Source of the DNA: Thiemannella venezuelensis
Lineage (GTDB): Bacteria > Actinomycetota > Actinomycetes > Streptosporangiales > Streptosporangiaceae
Reading direction: 5' to 3'
DNA: 64,000 nt
NCBI RefSeq assembly: GCF_014203605.1
Contig: NZ_JACHJJ010000022.1
Location: 26,804 to 90,803, forward strand
Part shown: piece by piece, positions 9,149 through 16,353 of the stretch
Layout: each line of letters begins with the position of its first letter
Position numbering within the stretch: position 1 is the stretch's first letter
The notes under the pieces: generated by a model
What the model was told of the DNA's origin: nothing
What the model saw: the letters and a program-made list of their open reading frames with translations, nothing else
The model's database searches: none
Made by a program: the position numbers and the translations under genes

Positions 9149-9427
9149 GTGCATCCCCTGGTCTCCGGCAGGGGCGCGGCCCCCCTGCCACAACCGCCCC
9201 ATGATCCCTCGCGGACCAGACTACGGCGGACGGTCCTGATCTGTCCCGTCGGCCCCGCTCAAACCTGTTCGACATCAAATAGGTATCCAATAGTGCGCCG
9301 GACCTCCCCGCCTTGGCATCATTGCCCATATCGTGGACATGACCCCCCTCACGTCACACGCGCCGCATAGACCCCTCTCTCCCCAGTCTCCCCAGATCCA
9401 CCGAATCCGACAGGAACCGGTCCCGCC

Positions 9428-10813
9428 GTGACCCAACCGCTCCTCGGTCAGCGATCACGCAGCGAGTTGATCGCCGAGCTCTACGACCGCCACGCCACCG
9501 GTCTGTTCGCCTACTGTCACGACCAGCTCGGCGACCCCGGCACGGCCGGCGCCACCCTGACGGCCGTGCTCACCGCCGTCTCCTCCGTCGAACCCCCGCG
9601 CGCCGCGCTGTACGCGCTGGCCCGCCGCGAGTTCCTCCGGCGCGACGTGGTCCACGCCCCGCCCTCCCCCGGCGCCGACCCGGTCGGCGCCTTCGTCCGG
9701 CGGGTCCTGCGCGACCTGCGCCCGCACCAGCGCGAGGTGCTGTTCCTGTCCGGCGTGTGCGAGATGGACACCGTCGAGATGTCCTGGGTGCTCGACGTGG
9801 CCGCCGACACCGCCGACGAGCTGACCGTGAGCGCCTGCCGCCGCTTCGCCCAGTCGCTGACCCTGGCCCTGGACTCGGCCCGGATCCCGCTCCACCTGGC
9901 GGACGTGTTCGGCGCGCTCGCCGTCGCCCCGATCCGCGACGTGCTCGCCCGCGCCCCCTGGGCCGCCCCGCCCGCGGGCCTGCGCGCCGCCGTCCTCGGC
10001 GCCTCCGCCCCGGGTACGGCTTCCGCCTCCCGGGCCCCGTCCCCCGCCGCGTCCCTCACCGCGTCCCTGCAGGTCAAGCCGCTCTGGCCGACCGCCGGCT
10101 CGTGGCCGCAACCGCTCGCCGAGCCGGCCGGCGCGGACGTCCTCGCCCCGGCGGACGCCTTCACCCCGGCGGACGCCTTCACCCCGGCGGACGCCTTCAC
10201 CCCGGCGGACGTCCTCGCACCGGGGGACGCCTTCGCGCCGCCGGACCCGGACGCCGTCTCCCTCCACGAGGCGACCACCGAGCCGATGCCCAAGCTGCGC
10301 GACTCGGTCCTGACCGCCCTCGACGACGCGGCCCTCCGGCCGCCCCGGCGGTCCCGGCCGCAGCGCCCGCGGTTGCCGCAGCGGCCGCAGCCGCGGGTGG
10401 CGATGCCGCTCACCGCCCCGATCCCGGCGGACATCCTGGAGAGCAACCCGCCCCGCCTGGACTACCCCCTCCCCGGCGAGCTGTTCCGCCCGCTCGCCCC
10501 CGAGGTCCGGGCCGCGCTGGCCTACACCGACAAACTGGTCGCCTCCGCGCCCCGGGAGACCCCCGCGGAGACCCCGCACGAGCTCGCACGGGAGATCGTG
10601 AACGAGGTCGCACGGCAGGAGAGCGGCTCTCCGCCGGACGGCGGCCCGGCGGGCGGCGGATCCCGGCACCGCGGCGGCCGGGCCAGGCCGGTCAAGCCGG
10701 TCAAACGCGGCGAGCACCACTACGACTGGGCCTGGGAGCTGGCCGGCTTCCTCATCTGCCTGGCGATCGCGATGATCGTCTTCTTCGCCGGCCCGACCAT
10801 CATCACTCCGTGA
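9428..10813 (+). CDS. sigma-70-like protein with repeat linker and C-terminal membrane anchor
   Basis: 461 residues. The first ~160 resemble an ECF sigma factor: a region-2-like helix set (ELIAELYDRHATGLFAYC) and a region-4-like block (LRDLRPHQREVLFLSGVCEMDTVEMSWVLDV). The region-2 promoter-melting sequence is poorly conserved and both linkers are short, so it may no longer act as a normal sigma factor. Then come an Ala/Pro linker with six copies of a hexapeptide (A/G)D(A/V)(F/L)(T/A)P, a long disordered basic/proline section and one hydrophobic helix at ~436-457, near the very C-terminus. It could be a membrane-tethered regulator. Divergent from the osmoprotectant operon. Family function unknown. 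Confidence 0.75.
   Translation: MTQPLLGQRSRSELIAELYDRHATGLFAYCHDQLGDPGTAGATLTAVLTAVSSVEPPRAALYALARREFLRRDVVHAPPSPGADPVGAFVRRVLRDLRPHQREVLFLSGVCEMDTVEMSWVLDVAADTADELTVSACRRFAQSLTLALDSARIPLHLADVFGALAVAPIRDVLARAPWAAPPAGLRAAVLGASAPGTASASRAPSPAASLTASLQVKPLWPTAGSWPQPLAEPAGADVLAPADAFTPADAFTPADAFTPADVLAPGDAFAPPDPDAVSLHEATTEPMPKLRDSVLTALDDAALRPPRRSRPQRPRLPQRPQPRVAMPLTAPIPADILESNPPRLDYPLPGELFRPLAPEVRAALAYTDKLVASAPRETPAETPHELAREIVNEVARQESGSPPDGGPAGGGSRHRGGRARPVKPVKRGEHHYDWAWELAGFLICLAIAMIVFFAGPTIITP
10133..10240 (+). repeat. Six in-frame 18-bp tandem repeats
   Basis: Six 18-bp units starting at 10133, 10151, 10169, 10187, 10205 and 10223. The middle three are identical (GCGGACGCCTTCACCCCG); the outer ones vary. 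They encode a Pro/Asp hexapeptide in the linker of the sigma-like protein. Confidence 0.85.
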
Positions 10814-11024
10814 CGGGCCCGGGCACGGACCTGGCGTGCGCGGGGCGGGCCCGTGCCCGCCGGGCCGTACGGCCGCCCCCTCCCGCCGGTAACGATCCCC
10901 TGTGACCTTCCATGCATTTCCTTTGCCCTGTGCAATCATGAACGTGAAAGGCTCTCGGCGACCGGACGGCTGCGGAGCGGAGTCAGGGCGGCGCCCCAGG
11001 GACGCACGGCGGAGACGGAAGCAC

Positions 11025-11417
11025 ATGAGATCGATCGACCCCGGCGAACTCGGCATCTTCTCGGCGAGCGTGGGCCTGCGCGGGGACATCGTCATCGTGC
11101 GGCTCTCCGGCGAGCTGGACATGTCCACCGCCCCGCGCCTGGGTCTCCAGATCGCGGAGGCCGCCAGGCTCATCTCCCCGCCCCGGCTGGTGATCGACGT
11201 CCAGCACCTCGACTTCTGCGACTCCTCGGGGCTGAACCTGATGGTGAAGACGGTCCACGAGGTGGAGCGGGCCGGCGGACGCCTGCTGCTCAGCGGGGTC
11301 CGCGACCGGTTCGCCCGGCTCCTGCGCGTGACGGGCCTGGGGCGCACGCTCCAGGCCCGTCCCACCGTCGAACTCGCCGTCGCGGAGCTCACGGGGCCCG
11401 GGGACGGCGGCCTCTGA
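11025..11417 (+). CDS. STAS-domain anti-sigma-factor antagonist
   Basis: 130-residue single STAS domain (SpoIIAA/RsbV family). Such proteins bind a cognate anti-sigma kinase when unphosphorylated and release the sigma factor. Visible are VRLSGELDMSTAP, the strand LVIDVQHLDFCDSSGLNLMV carrying the phosphorylatable Ser in DSSGL, and the C-terminal helix. The ATG at 11025 is preceded by GGAGACGGAA; the frame stays open upstream but without family sequence. No anti-sigma kinase is adjacent; the RsbW-like ATPase at 62.7 kb is the only one in the window. Stop is 3 bp from the convergent ltp2 stop. Confidence 0.9.
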   Translation: MRSIDPGELGIFSASVGLRGDIVIVRLSGELDMSTAPRLGLQIAEAARLISPPRLVIDVQHLDFCDSSGLNLMVKTVHEVERAGGRLLLSGVRDRFARLLRVTGLGRTLQARPTVELAVAELTGPGDGGL

Positions 11418-12590
11418 TCAGTCGCGGGACAGGATCAGGCCGCTGGTGGGGACGCCGGTCCCGGCGGTGACGAGGACGTTGTGCACCCCGGCGATCTGGT
11501 TGACCGAGGTCCCGCGGATCTGCCGGACGGCCTCGGCGATGCCGTTCATGCCGTGGATGTAGGCCTCGCCGAGCTGCCCCCCGTGCGGGTTGACCGGGAG
11601 CCGGCCGTCGATCTCGATCCCGCCGCCGGCGACGTAGTCGCGTGCCTCACCGCGCCCGCAGAAGCCGAGCTCCTCCAGCTGGGTGAGGACGAACGGGGTG
11701 AAGTGGTCGTAGAGGATCGCGGTCTGCACGTCCGACGGCCCGAGACCGGCCTGCTCCCAGAGCCGGCGGCCGACGACGCCCATCTCCGGCAGGCCGGTCA
11801 TGTCGTCGCGGTAGTAGCTGGTCATCATCATCTGCCCGGCGCCCGACCCCTGGGCCGCGGCCCGGATCACCGCGGGCGAGCGGCGCAGGTCGCGGGCGCG
11901 CTCGGCCGAGGTGACCACCAGCGCCACCGCGCCGTCGCTCTCCTGGCAGCAGTCGAGCAGGTGCAGCGGCTCCACGATCCACTTCGACGCCTGGTGCTCC
12001 TCCAGCGTGATCGGCCGCTTGTGGAACCAGGCGGCGGGGTTGGCGGCCGCGTGCCGCCGCATGGCCACGGCGACCCGGCCGAAGTCCTCCGACGTCGCGC
12101 CGTAGGCGTGCATGTACCGGCGGGCGAACATGGCCACCCAGGCGGCGGGCGTCATGAGGCCGTACGGCACGTGCCAGCTCATCTCCAGCCCCTGGGAGGA
12201 CGGCTCCCCGCCGAGGCGGGCGTCGGGCTGGCCGAACCTGCGCCCGGAGCGCTCGTTGAAGGCGCGGTAGCAGACCACCGTCTCGGCGGCCCCGGTGGCG
12301 ACCGCCATCGCGGCGTGCAGCACCGTGCCGCAGGCCGCGCCGCCTCCGTAGTGCACGCGGGAGAAGAACGACAGGTCGCCGATGCCCGTCTCGCGGGCGA
12401 CGGCGATCTCCTGGTTGACGTCCTGGGTGTAGGTGACGAGCCCGTCGACGTCGGACGGGCTCAGCCCCGCGTCGTCCAGCGCGGCGAAGACCGCCTCGGC
12501 GGCGAGCTGCAGCTCGGACCGGCCGGACTGCTTGGAGAACTCGGTCGCGCCGATGCCGGCGACGGCCGTACGACCGGAGAGAGAAGACAC
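11418..12590 (-). CDS. ltp2: Ltp2-like steroid aldolase (thiolase-fold lipid-transfer protein)
   Basis: 390-residue non-decarboxylating thiolase-superfamily protein. In M. tuberculosis and relatives, Ltp2 acts with the DUF35 domain of ChsH2 in a retro-aldol cleavage of 17-hydroxy-3-oxo-pregnene-20-carboxyl-CoA to an androstene-dione plus propionyl-CoA. Visible features are GIGATEFSK at the N-terminus, VHYGGGAACG, CCQESDGAVALVVTS, YDHFTPFVL and NPHGGQLGEAYIHG, all typical of this branch, with no thiolase-type N-terminal catalytic Cys context. GTG start with GAGAGG 8 bases upstream. Last gene of the fadD-chsE1-chsE2-chsH2-chsH1-ltp2 series, but separated from chsH1 by 139 bp containing a 24-bp palindrome. 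Symbol is by homology and context. Confidence 0.87.
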   Translation of the reverse strand: MSSLSGRTAVAGIGATEFSKQSGRSELQLAAEAVFAALDDAGLSPSDVDGLVTYTQDVNQEIAVARETGIGDLSFFSRVHYGGGAACGTVLHAAMAVATGAAETVVCYRAFNERSGRRFGQPDARLGGEPSSQGLEMSWHVPYGLMTPAAWVAMFARRYMHAYGATSEDFGRVAVAMRRHAAANPAAWFHKRPITLEEHQASKWIVEPLHLLDCCQESDGAVALVVTSAERARDLRRSPAVIRAAAQGSGAGQMMMTSYYRDDMTGLPEMGVVGRRLWEQAGLGPSDVQTAILYDHFTPFVLTQLEELGFCGRGEARDYVAGGGIEIDGRLPVNPHGGQLGEAYIHGMNGIAEAVRQIRGTSVNQIAGVHNVLVTAGTGVPTSGLILSRD

Positions 12591-12630
12591 GTGCTGAACC
12601 TCTCGCGTGGGGTGCGGGGACGGCGGGCGG

Positions 12631-12654
12631 GCGGCCGGGGGCGCCCCCGGCCGC
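12631..12654. other. 24-bp perfect palindrome between chsH1 and ltp2
   Basis: GCGGCCGGGGGC followed at once by its reverse complement, in the only real gap (139 bp) of the operon. It could be an attenuator or mRNA-processing hairpin that sets ltp2 expression apart, or simple GC-rich drift. Confidence 0.4.
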
Positions 12655-12729
12655 GCGGGCCCGCCGGCCTGGATCTTCCGGCCCGGGCCCGCCGGCGCGG
12701 ACCTCCCGGCCCGGATCCGCCGGTGCGGG

Positions 12730-13137
12730 CTAGCCCGGCAGGGCGAAGCGGACGGTTCCGGAGGCGTGGTCGCCGAGGCTGACCTTGCCGCGGACCTCCA
12801 CCGTGAACTCGCCGTTCTCGCAGCCGACGACGCTGCCGGTGAAGGTCAGCGTGTCGCCCGCGTAGGCGGGGACGCCGAGCTTGACGTTGATCCCGCGGAT
12901 CAGCGCCTCGGGACCGGCCCAGTCGGTGACGTAGCGCTCGACGAGTCCCATCGTCGTCAGGATGTTGAGGAAGATGTCCTTCGACCCCTGCGCCTGGGCG
13001 CCCTCGACGTCGTGGTGGACGGGGGTGAAGTCCATCGTCGCCAGCGCGGTCGAGATGACCACGGTGGGGGTCAGCTCGATCGAGAGCTCGGGGAGGACGA
13101 GCCCGATCTCCACCTGGTCCTCGTTCAGTGTCCGCAT
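12730..13137 (-). CDS. chsH1: ChsH1-like MaoC enoyl-CoA hydratase subunit
   Basis: 135-residue hot-dog-fold protein. In the ChsH1-ChsH2 heteromer this subunit carries the catalytic hydratase residues; the segment DFTPVHHDVEGAQAQG with its Asp/His context fits that site. The known reaction hydrates 3-oxo-pregna-4,17-diene-20-carboxyl-CoA before Ltp2 cleavage. The ATG at 13137 overlaps the chsH2 TGA by one base (TGATG), so the long Arg-rich frame upstream is spurious. The partner is the next gene upstream, and the operon order matches the mycobacterial igr operon. Confidence 0.88.
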   Translation of the reverse strand: MRTLNEDQVEIGLVLPELSIELTPTVVISTALATMDFTPVHHDVEGAQAQGSKDIFLNILTTMGLVERYVTDWAGPEALIRGINVKLGVPAYAGDTLTFTGSVVGCENGEFTVEVRGKVSLGDHASGTVRFALPG

Positions 13138-14114
13138 CACGGCTCCCGGGGGGCCCACATGGGCAGGATGAGATCGTCGTCCATCTGGCGATACGTCACA
13201 CGCAACGGCATACCGATACCCACTTCCGACGGAGGGCAGTCCACCACGTTGCCCACGATCCGCACCCCTTCCGGCAACTGGACCACAGCGACCACGAAGG
13301 GCGTCCGGCGTCCCGGGACCGGGGGGTTGTGGTGCACGACGTAGCTGTAGACCTCGCCCTCCCCGCTCGCCACGGCGTACCCGCGGTCCGTCGAGCGGCA
13401 CGAGGGGCAGACCGGGCCCGGCGGGTGGCGGAGCTCCCCGCAGGCGGTGCACCGCTGGATCCTGAGCTCGCCCCGGGCGGCGCCCTCCCAGAAGAACGCG
13501 GTGTCCCGGTTGACCGCGGGCCGCAGCGGGTACGGCTCGCGCCCCGCGGCCGGTTCCCCGCCTCCGCCCCGGTCCCGCCTGGTGCGGGGGCGGAACTTCA
13601 GCACCCGGAAGAGCATCTCGGCCACCTGCTCCTCGCCGGAGTACCAGGCGACGTTCCAGGTCACGAAGTAGCCCTCGCCGAGCGCGGTCTTCTTCGGGCC
13701 CGCCAGCGCGGTGAGCCTGGTCGCCGGGACGAGCCGCTCGCCGGGCCGTACGTAGCGGTGGTAGGTCTGCTCGCAGTTGGTCGCGACCACGCCGGTGTAG
13801 CCGTTCTCGTCGAGCATGGCCAGCACGCCGTCGACCGGGGTGGCGCCCTGCCTCGCCCTGCCGTTCACGCCGGGCATGGTCCAGACCTGGATCATCGCCG
13901 GGGGCGCCACGATGCCGCCGTGCGTGCTCGCCTCGGCCGCCGCGGGGTCGGTGTAGACGGGGTTGGCGTCGCCCATGGCCGCGGTCCAGTGCCGGATCAT
14001 CGGGACGTTGACCGGGTCGGCCGCCACGGCTCCAACGGACTCGCCGGCCGCGATCTGCCGCTCGGCCAGCGCCGCGAGCCGGTCGTGGAGGGTCGGGTCG
14101 GTGGCGATCGTCAT
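13137..14114 (-). CDS. chsH2: ChsH2-like fusion: MaoC hydratase domain plus DUF35 Zn-ribbon/OB domain
   Basis: 325 residues. Residues ~1-175 are a MaoC-like hot-dog domain (GDANPVYTD, HGGIVAPPAMIQVW). After an Arg/Gly linker, residues ~200-325 are a DUF35 domain with a rubredoxin-like Zn ribbon CTACGELRHPPGPVCPSC and an OB fold (GEVYSYVVHHNP). In mycobacteria the MaoC half pairs with ChsH1 and the DUF35 half docks onto Ltp2. The same two-domain fusion here strongly supports the igr-type assignment. ATGA overlap with chsE2 (4 bp) and TGATG overlap with chsH1 (1 bp). Confidence 0.9.
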   Translation of the reverse strand: MTIATDPTLHDRLAALAERQIAAGESVGAVAADPVNVPMIRHWTAAMGDANPVYTDPAAAEASTHGGIVAPPAMIQVWTMPGVNGRARQGATPVDGVLAMLDENGYTGVVATNCEQTYHRYVRPGERLVPATRLTALAGPKKTALGEGYFVTWNVAWYSGEEQVAEMLFRVLKFRPRTRRDRGGGGEPAAGREPYPLRPAVNRDTAFFWEGAARGELRIQRCTACGELRHPPGPVCPSCRSTDRGYAVASGEGEVYSYVVHHNPPVPGRRTPFVVAVVQLPEGVRIVGNVVDCPPSEVGIGMPLRVTYRQMDDDLILPMWAPREP

Positions 14115-15265
14115 CGCGGCGGCCTCGGCAGGCTCAGGCCGAGCATGGCGATCAGCTCGCGCTGCACCTCGTTGACGCCGCCGCCGAAGGTCAGCACCAG
14201 CGCGCCCTTGACGCCGTGGTCGAGCCGGTCGGCGAACGCCGCCGTCTCGGGGTCCGCCGGGTCGCCGAAGCGGGCCAGGACCTCGCCGACGATCCGGCCG
14301 ACCTCCTGCATGCGCTCGGAGCCGTAGACCTTGGTGGCGGAGGCGTCGGGCGCGCCCAGCCAGCCGAGGTCCATGTTGGCCGCCACCTGCCAGTTGAGCA
14401 GCTCGTTGGTGCGGAAGTAGGCGTAGACCCGGCCCAGCGCCCTGCGGACCGCGGGTTCCTCGATCAGCCCGGTGCTCCTGGCCCAGCGCAGGAACCGGTC
14501 GTAGGTGTGGCCGATGTTGCCCGCCGGCCCGAGCGTGACCCGCTCGTGGTTGAGCTGGTTGACGATCAGGTCCCAGCCCTTGTTCACCTCGCCCACGACC
14601 ATGTCCACCGGGACGCGCACGTCGGAGTAGTAGGTGGCGTTGGTGTGGTGCCGCCCGTCCATGGTGACGATCGGCGTCCAGGAGAAGCCGGGGTCGGCGC
14701 AGTCGGCGATCATCATCGTGATGCCGCGGTGCTTCTTGGCGGACGGGTCGGTGCGGGCGGCCAGCCAGATGTACTGGGCGTAGTGCGCGCCGGAGGTGAA
14801 GATCTTCTGGCCGTTGACGACGTAGTGCTCGCCGTCCAGCACGGCGGTGGTGCGCAGGGACGCCAGGTCGGTGCCGGCCTCGGGCTCGGAGTAGCCGATC
14901 GCGAAGTGGCACTCCCCGGCCAGGATGCGCGGGAGGAAGAACTCCTTCTGCGCGGCGGTGCCGTACTGCATGAGCGTCGGGCCGACGGTCTGCACGGTGA
15001 TGATCGGGTAGGGCACCTCGGCCCTGGCGATCTCGTTGGCGAAGATCTGCTGCTCCAGCGGGCCGTACCCGCCGCCGCCGTACTCCTTCGGCCAGCCGAG
15101 GCCGAGCTTGCCGTCGCGGCCGAGCCGGCGGCAGTGCTCCATGTAGGCCTCGCCGAACGGGTCGTCGGCGATCTTCCTGCGGTCCTCGGCGGTCAGGCAG
15201 TCCCGGAAGTACTCGCGCAGCTCGTCGCGGAGGCGTTTCTGCCCGGGGGTCAGGTCGATCAGCAT
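14111..15265 (-). CDS. chsE2: ChsE2-like acyl-CoA dehydrogenase (FadE29 type)
   Basis: 384-residue acyl-CoA dehydrogenase subunit. The flavin- and substrate-binding stretch FAIGYSEPEAGTDLASLRT, KIFTSGAHYAQYIWLAART and the C-terminal GGGVNEVQRE are clear. ChsE1 and ChsE2 form an alpha2beta2 enzyme, each with half of the usual active sites, that dehydrogenates 3-oxo-pregn-4-ene-20-carboxyl-CoA. The start at 15265 forms TGATG with the chsE1 stop. A long open frame extending upstream through chsE1 is antisense-like shadow. Symbol by homology and gene order. Confidence 0.88.
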   Translation of the reverse strand: MLIDLTPGQKRLRDELREYFRDCLTAEDRRKIADDPFGEAYMEHCRRLGRDGKLGLGWPKEYGGGGYGPLEQQIFANEIARAEVPYPIITVQTVGPTLMQYGTAAQKEFFLPRILAGECHFAIGYSEPEAGTDLASLRTTAVLDGEHYVVNGQKIFTSGAHYAQYIWLAARTDPSAKKHRGITMMIADCADPGFSWTPIVTMDGRHHTNATYYSDVRVPVDMVVGEVNKGWDLIVNQLNHERVTLGPAGNIGHTYDRFLRWARSTGLIEEPAVRRALGRVYAYFRTNELLNWQVAANMDLGWLGAPDASATKVYGSERMQEVGRIVGEVLARFGDPADPETAAFADRLDHGVKGALVLTFGGGVNEVQRELIAMLGLSLPRPPR

Positions 15266-16353
15266 CAGACGAGCGCTCCGATCGTGTCGAGCTGGGCCTC
15301 CACGCCGCCCAGCAGGTGGGCGTGGTGCTTGGCCCAGGCGAAGTAGCGGTGCAGCGGGTAGCTCACGTCCACTCCGATCCCGCCGTGCAGGTGCTGGCAG
15401 GTGTAGAGGGCCTCCAGGACCGTCTCGGAGGCGGTGAACGCGCCGACGGCCAGGTCGGCGTCGGCCTCCTCGACGAGCCCCTCGGCCAGCCGCCAGGCGC
15501 CCGACCAGACGGCCACGTCCAGCGCCCGCCCGGCGATGTAGACGTCGGCGATCTGCACGGTGACGGCCTGGAACTCGGCCAGCGCCCGGTCGAACTGCCT
15601 GCGGGTCTTCAGGTATCCGGTGGTCAGCGCCAGCGCCCCGGCCAGCACCCCGGAGACGGTGGCGATCGTCCCCGCCGTGGTCAGCCTGCGCAGCCCGGCG
15701 GCGGCCTCGCCGTCCACCGGGCCGACCTGCTCGCCGGGGGTGCCCTCCAGGGTGAGCACCGCGCCCGGTTCCCCGGTGGACAGCGGCACGGGCGTCATAC
15801 CGGCCTCGCCCGGCTCGACCAGGAACAGGCCGGTCCCGTCCCCTGCCACGGCGGGGATGAGGACCTTCGCCGCCTGCGCGGCGTAGGGCACGGTCCCGGT
15901 ACGGCCGTGCAGGGTCCAGCCGCCCCCTCCGTCCTGGCGGGCCGTCACGGCGGGGGCGGCGCCGAGGTCGCGGCCGGGGCCGCGCGGGGCCGAGGCCAGC
16001 ACGATCCCCCCCTCGGCCAGCGGGGCCAGGGCCTCGCGCTGCCCGCCGGAGCCGTACCTCGCGACGGTCGCCGCCGTGACCAGGCTCTGCAGGACGGGGA
16101 CGGGAGCGACGTGCGCGCCGGCCTCCCGCAGGATCACGGCCAGTTCCACCGGGCCGAGCCCCGCCCCGCCCGCCTCCTCGGGCAGGCAGGCGCCGAGCAG
16201 GCCCGCCCGGGCCAGAGCGCTCCACAGGCCCGCGTCGTACGGCGCGCCGCTCTCCTCGTGGGCCTCCAGCCGGGACGTGGCCGCCTCCCGGCCGAACAGG
16301 TCGGCGGCGAGTCCGCGCAGGTCGTCCTGGGTCTCGTCAAGATTGAAATCCAC
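15265..16353 (-). CDS. chsE1: ChsE1-like acyl-CoA dehydrogenase (FadE28 type)
   Basis: 362 residues, a divergent acyl-CoA dehydrogenase subunit (VDFNLDETQDDLRGLAADLF, LPEEAGGAGLGPVELAVILREAG, HGRTGTVPYAAQA, HLHGGIGVDVSYPLHRYF). The conserved C-terminal HGGIGV segment contributes to FAD binding, while other motifs are degenerate, as expected of the non-redundant partner in a ChsE1-ChsE2 heteromer. Start is GTG at 16353; TAGTG overlaps the fadD stop by one base. Confidence 0.87.
   Translation of the reverse strand: MDFNLDETQDDLRGLAADLFGREAATSRLEAHEESGAPYDAGLWSALARAGLLGACLPEEAGGAGLGPVELAVILREAGAHVAPVPVLQSLVTAATVARYGSGGQREALAPLAEGGIVLASAPRGPGRDLGAAPAVTARQDGGGGWTLHGRTGTVPYAAQAAKVLIPAVAGDGTGLFLVEPGEAGMTPVPLSTGEPGAVLTLEGTPGEQVGPVDGEAAAGLRRLTTAGTIATVSGVLAGALALTTGYLKTRRQFDRALAEFQAVTVQIADVYIAGRALDVAVWSGAWRLAEGLVEEADADLAVGAFTASETVLEALYTCQHLHGGIGVDVSYPLHRYFAWAKHHAHLLGGVEAQLDTIGALV

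Noticed and set aside
10133-10240. CRISPR-like repeat array
   Set aside because: Units are contiguous 18-mers without spacers and lie in a coding frame.
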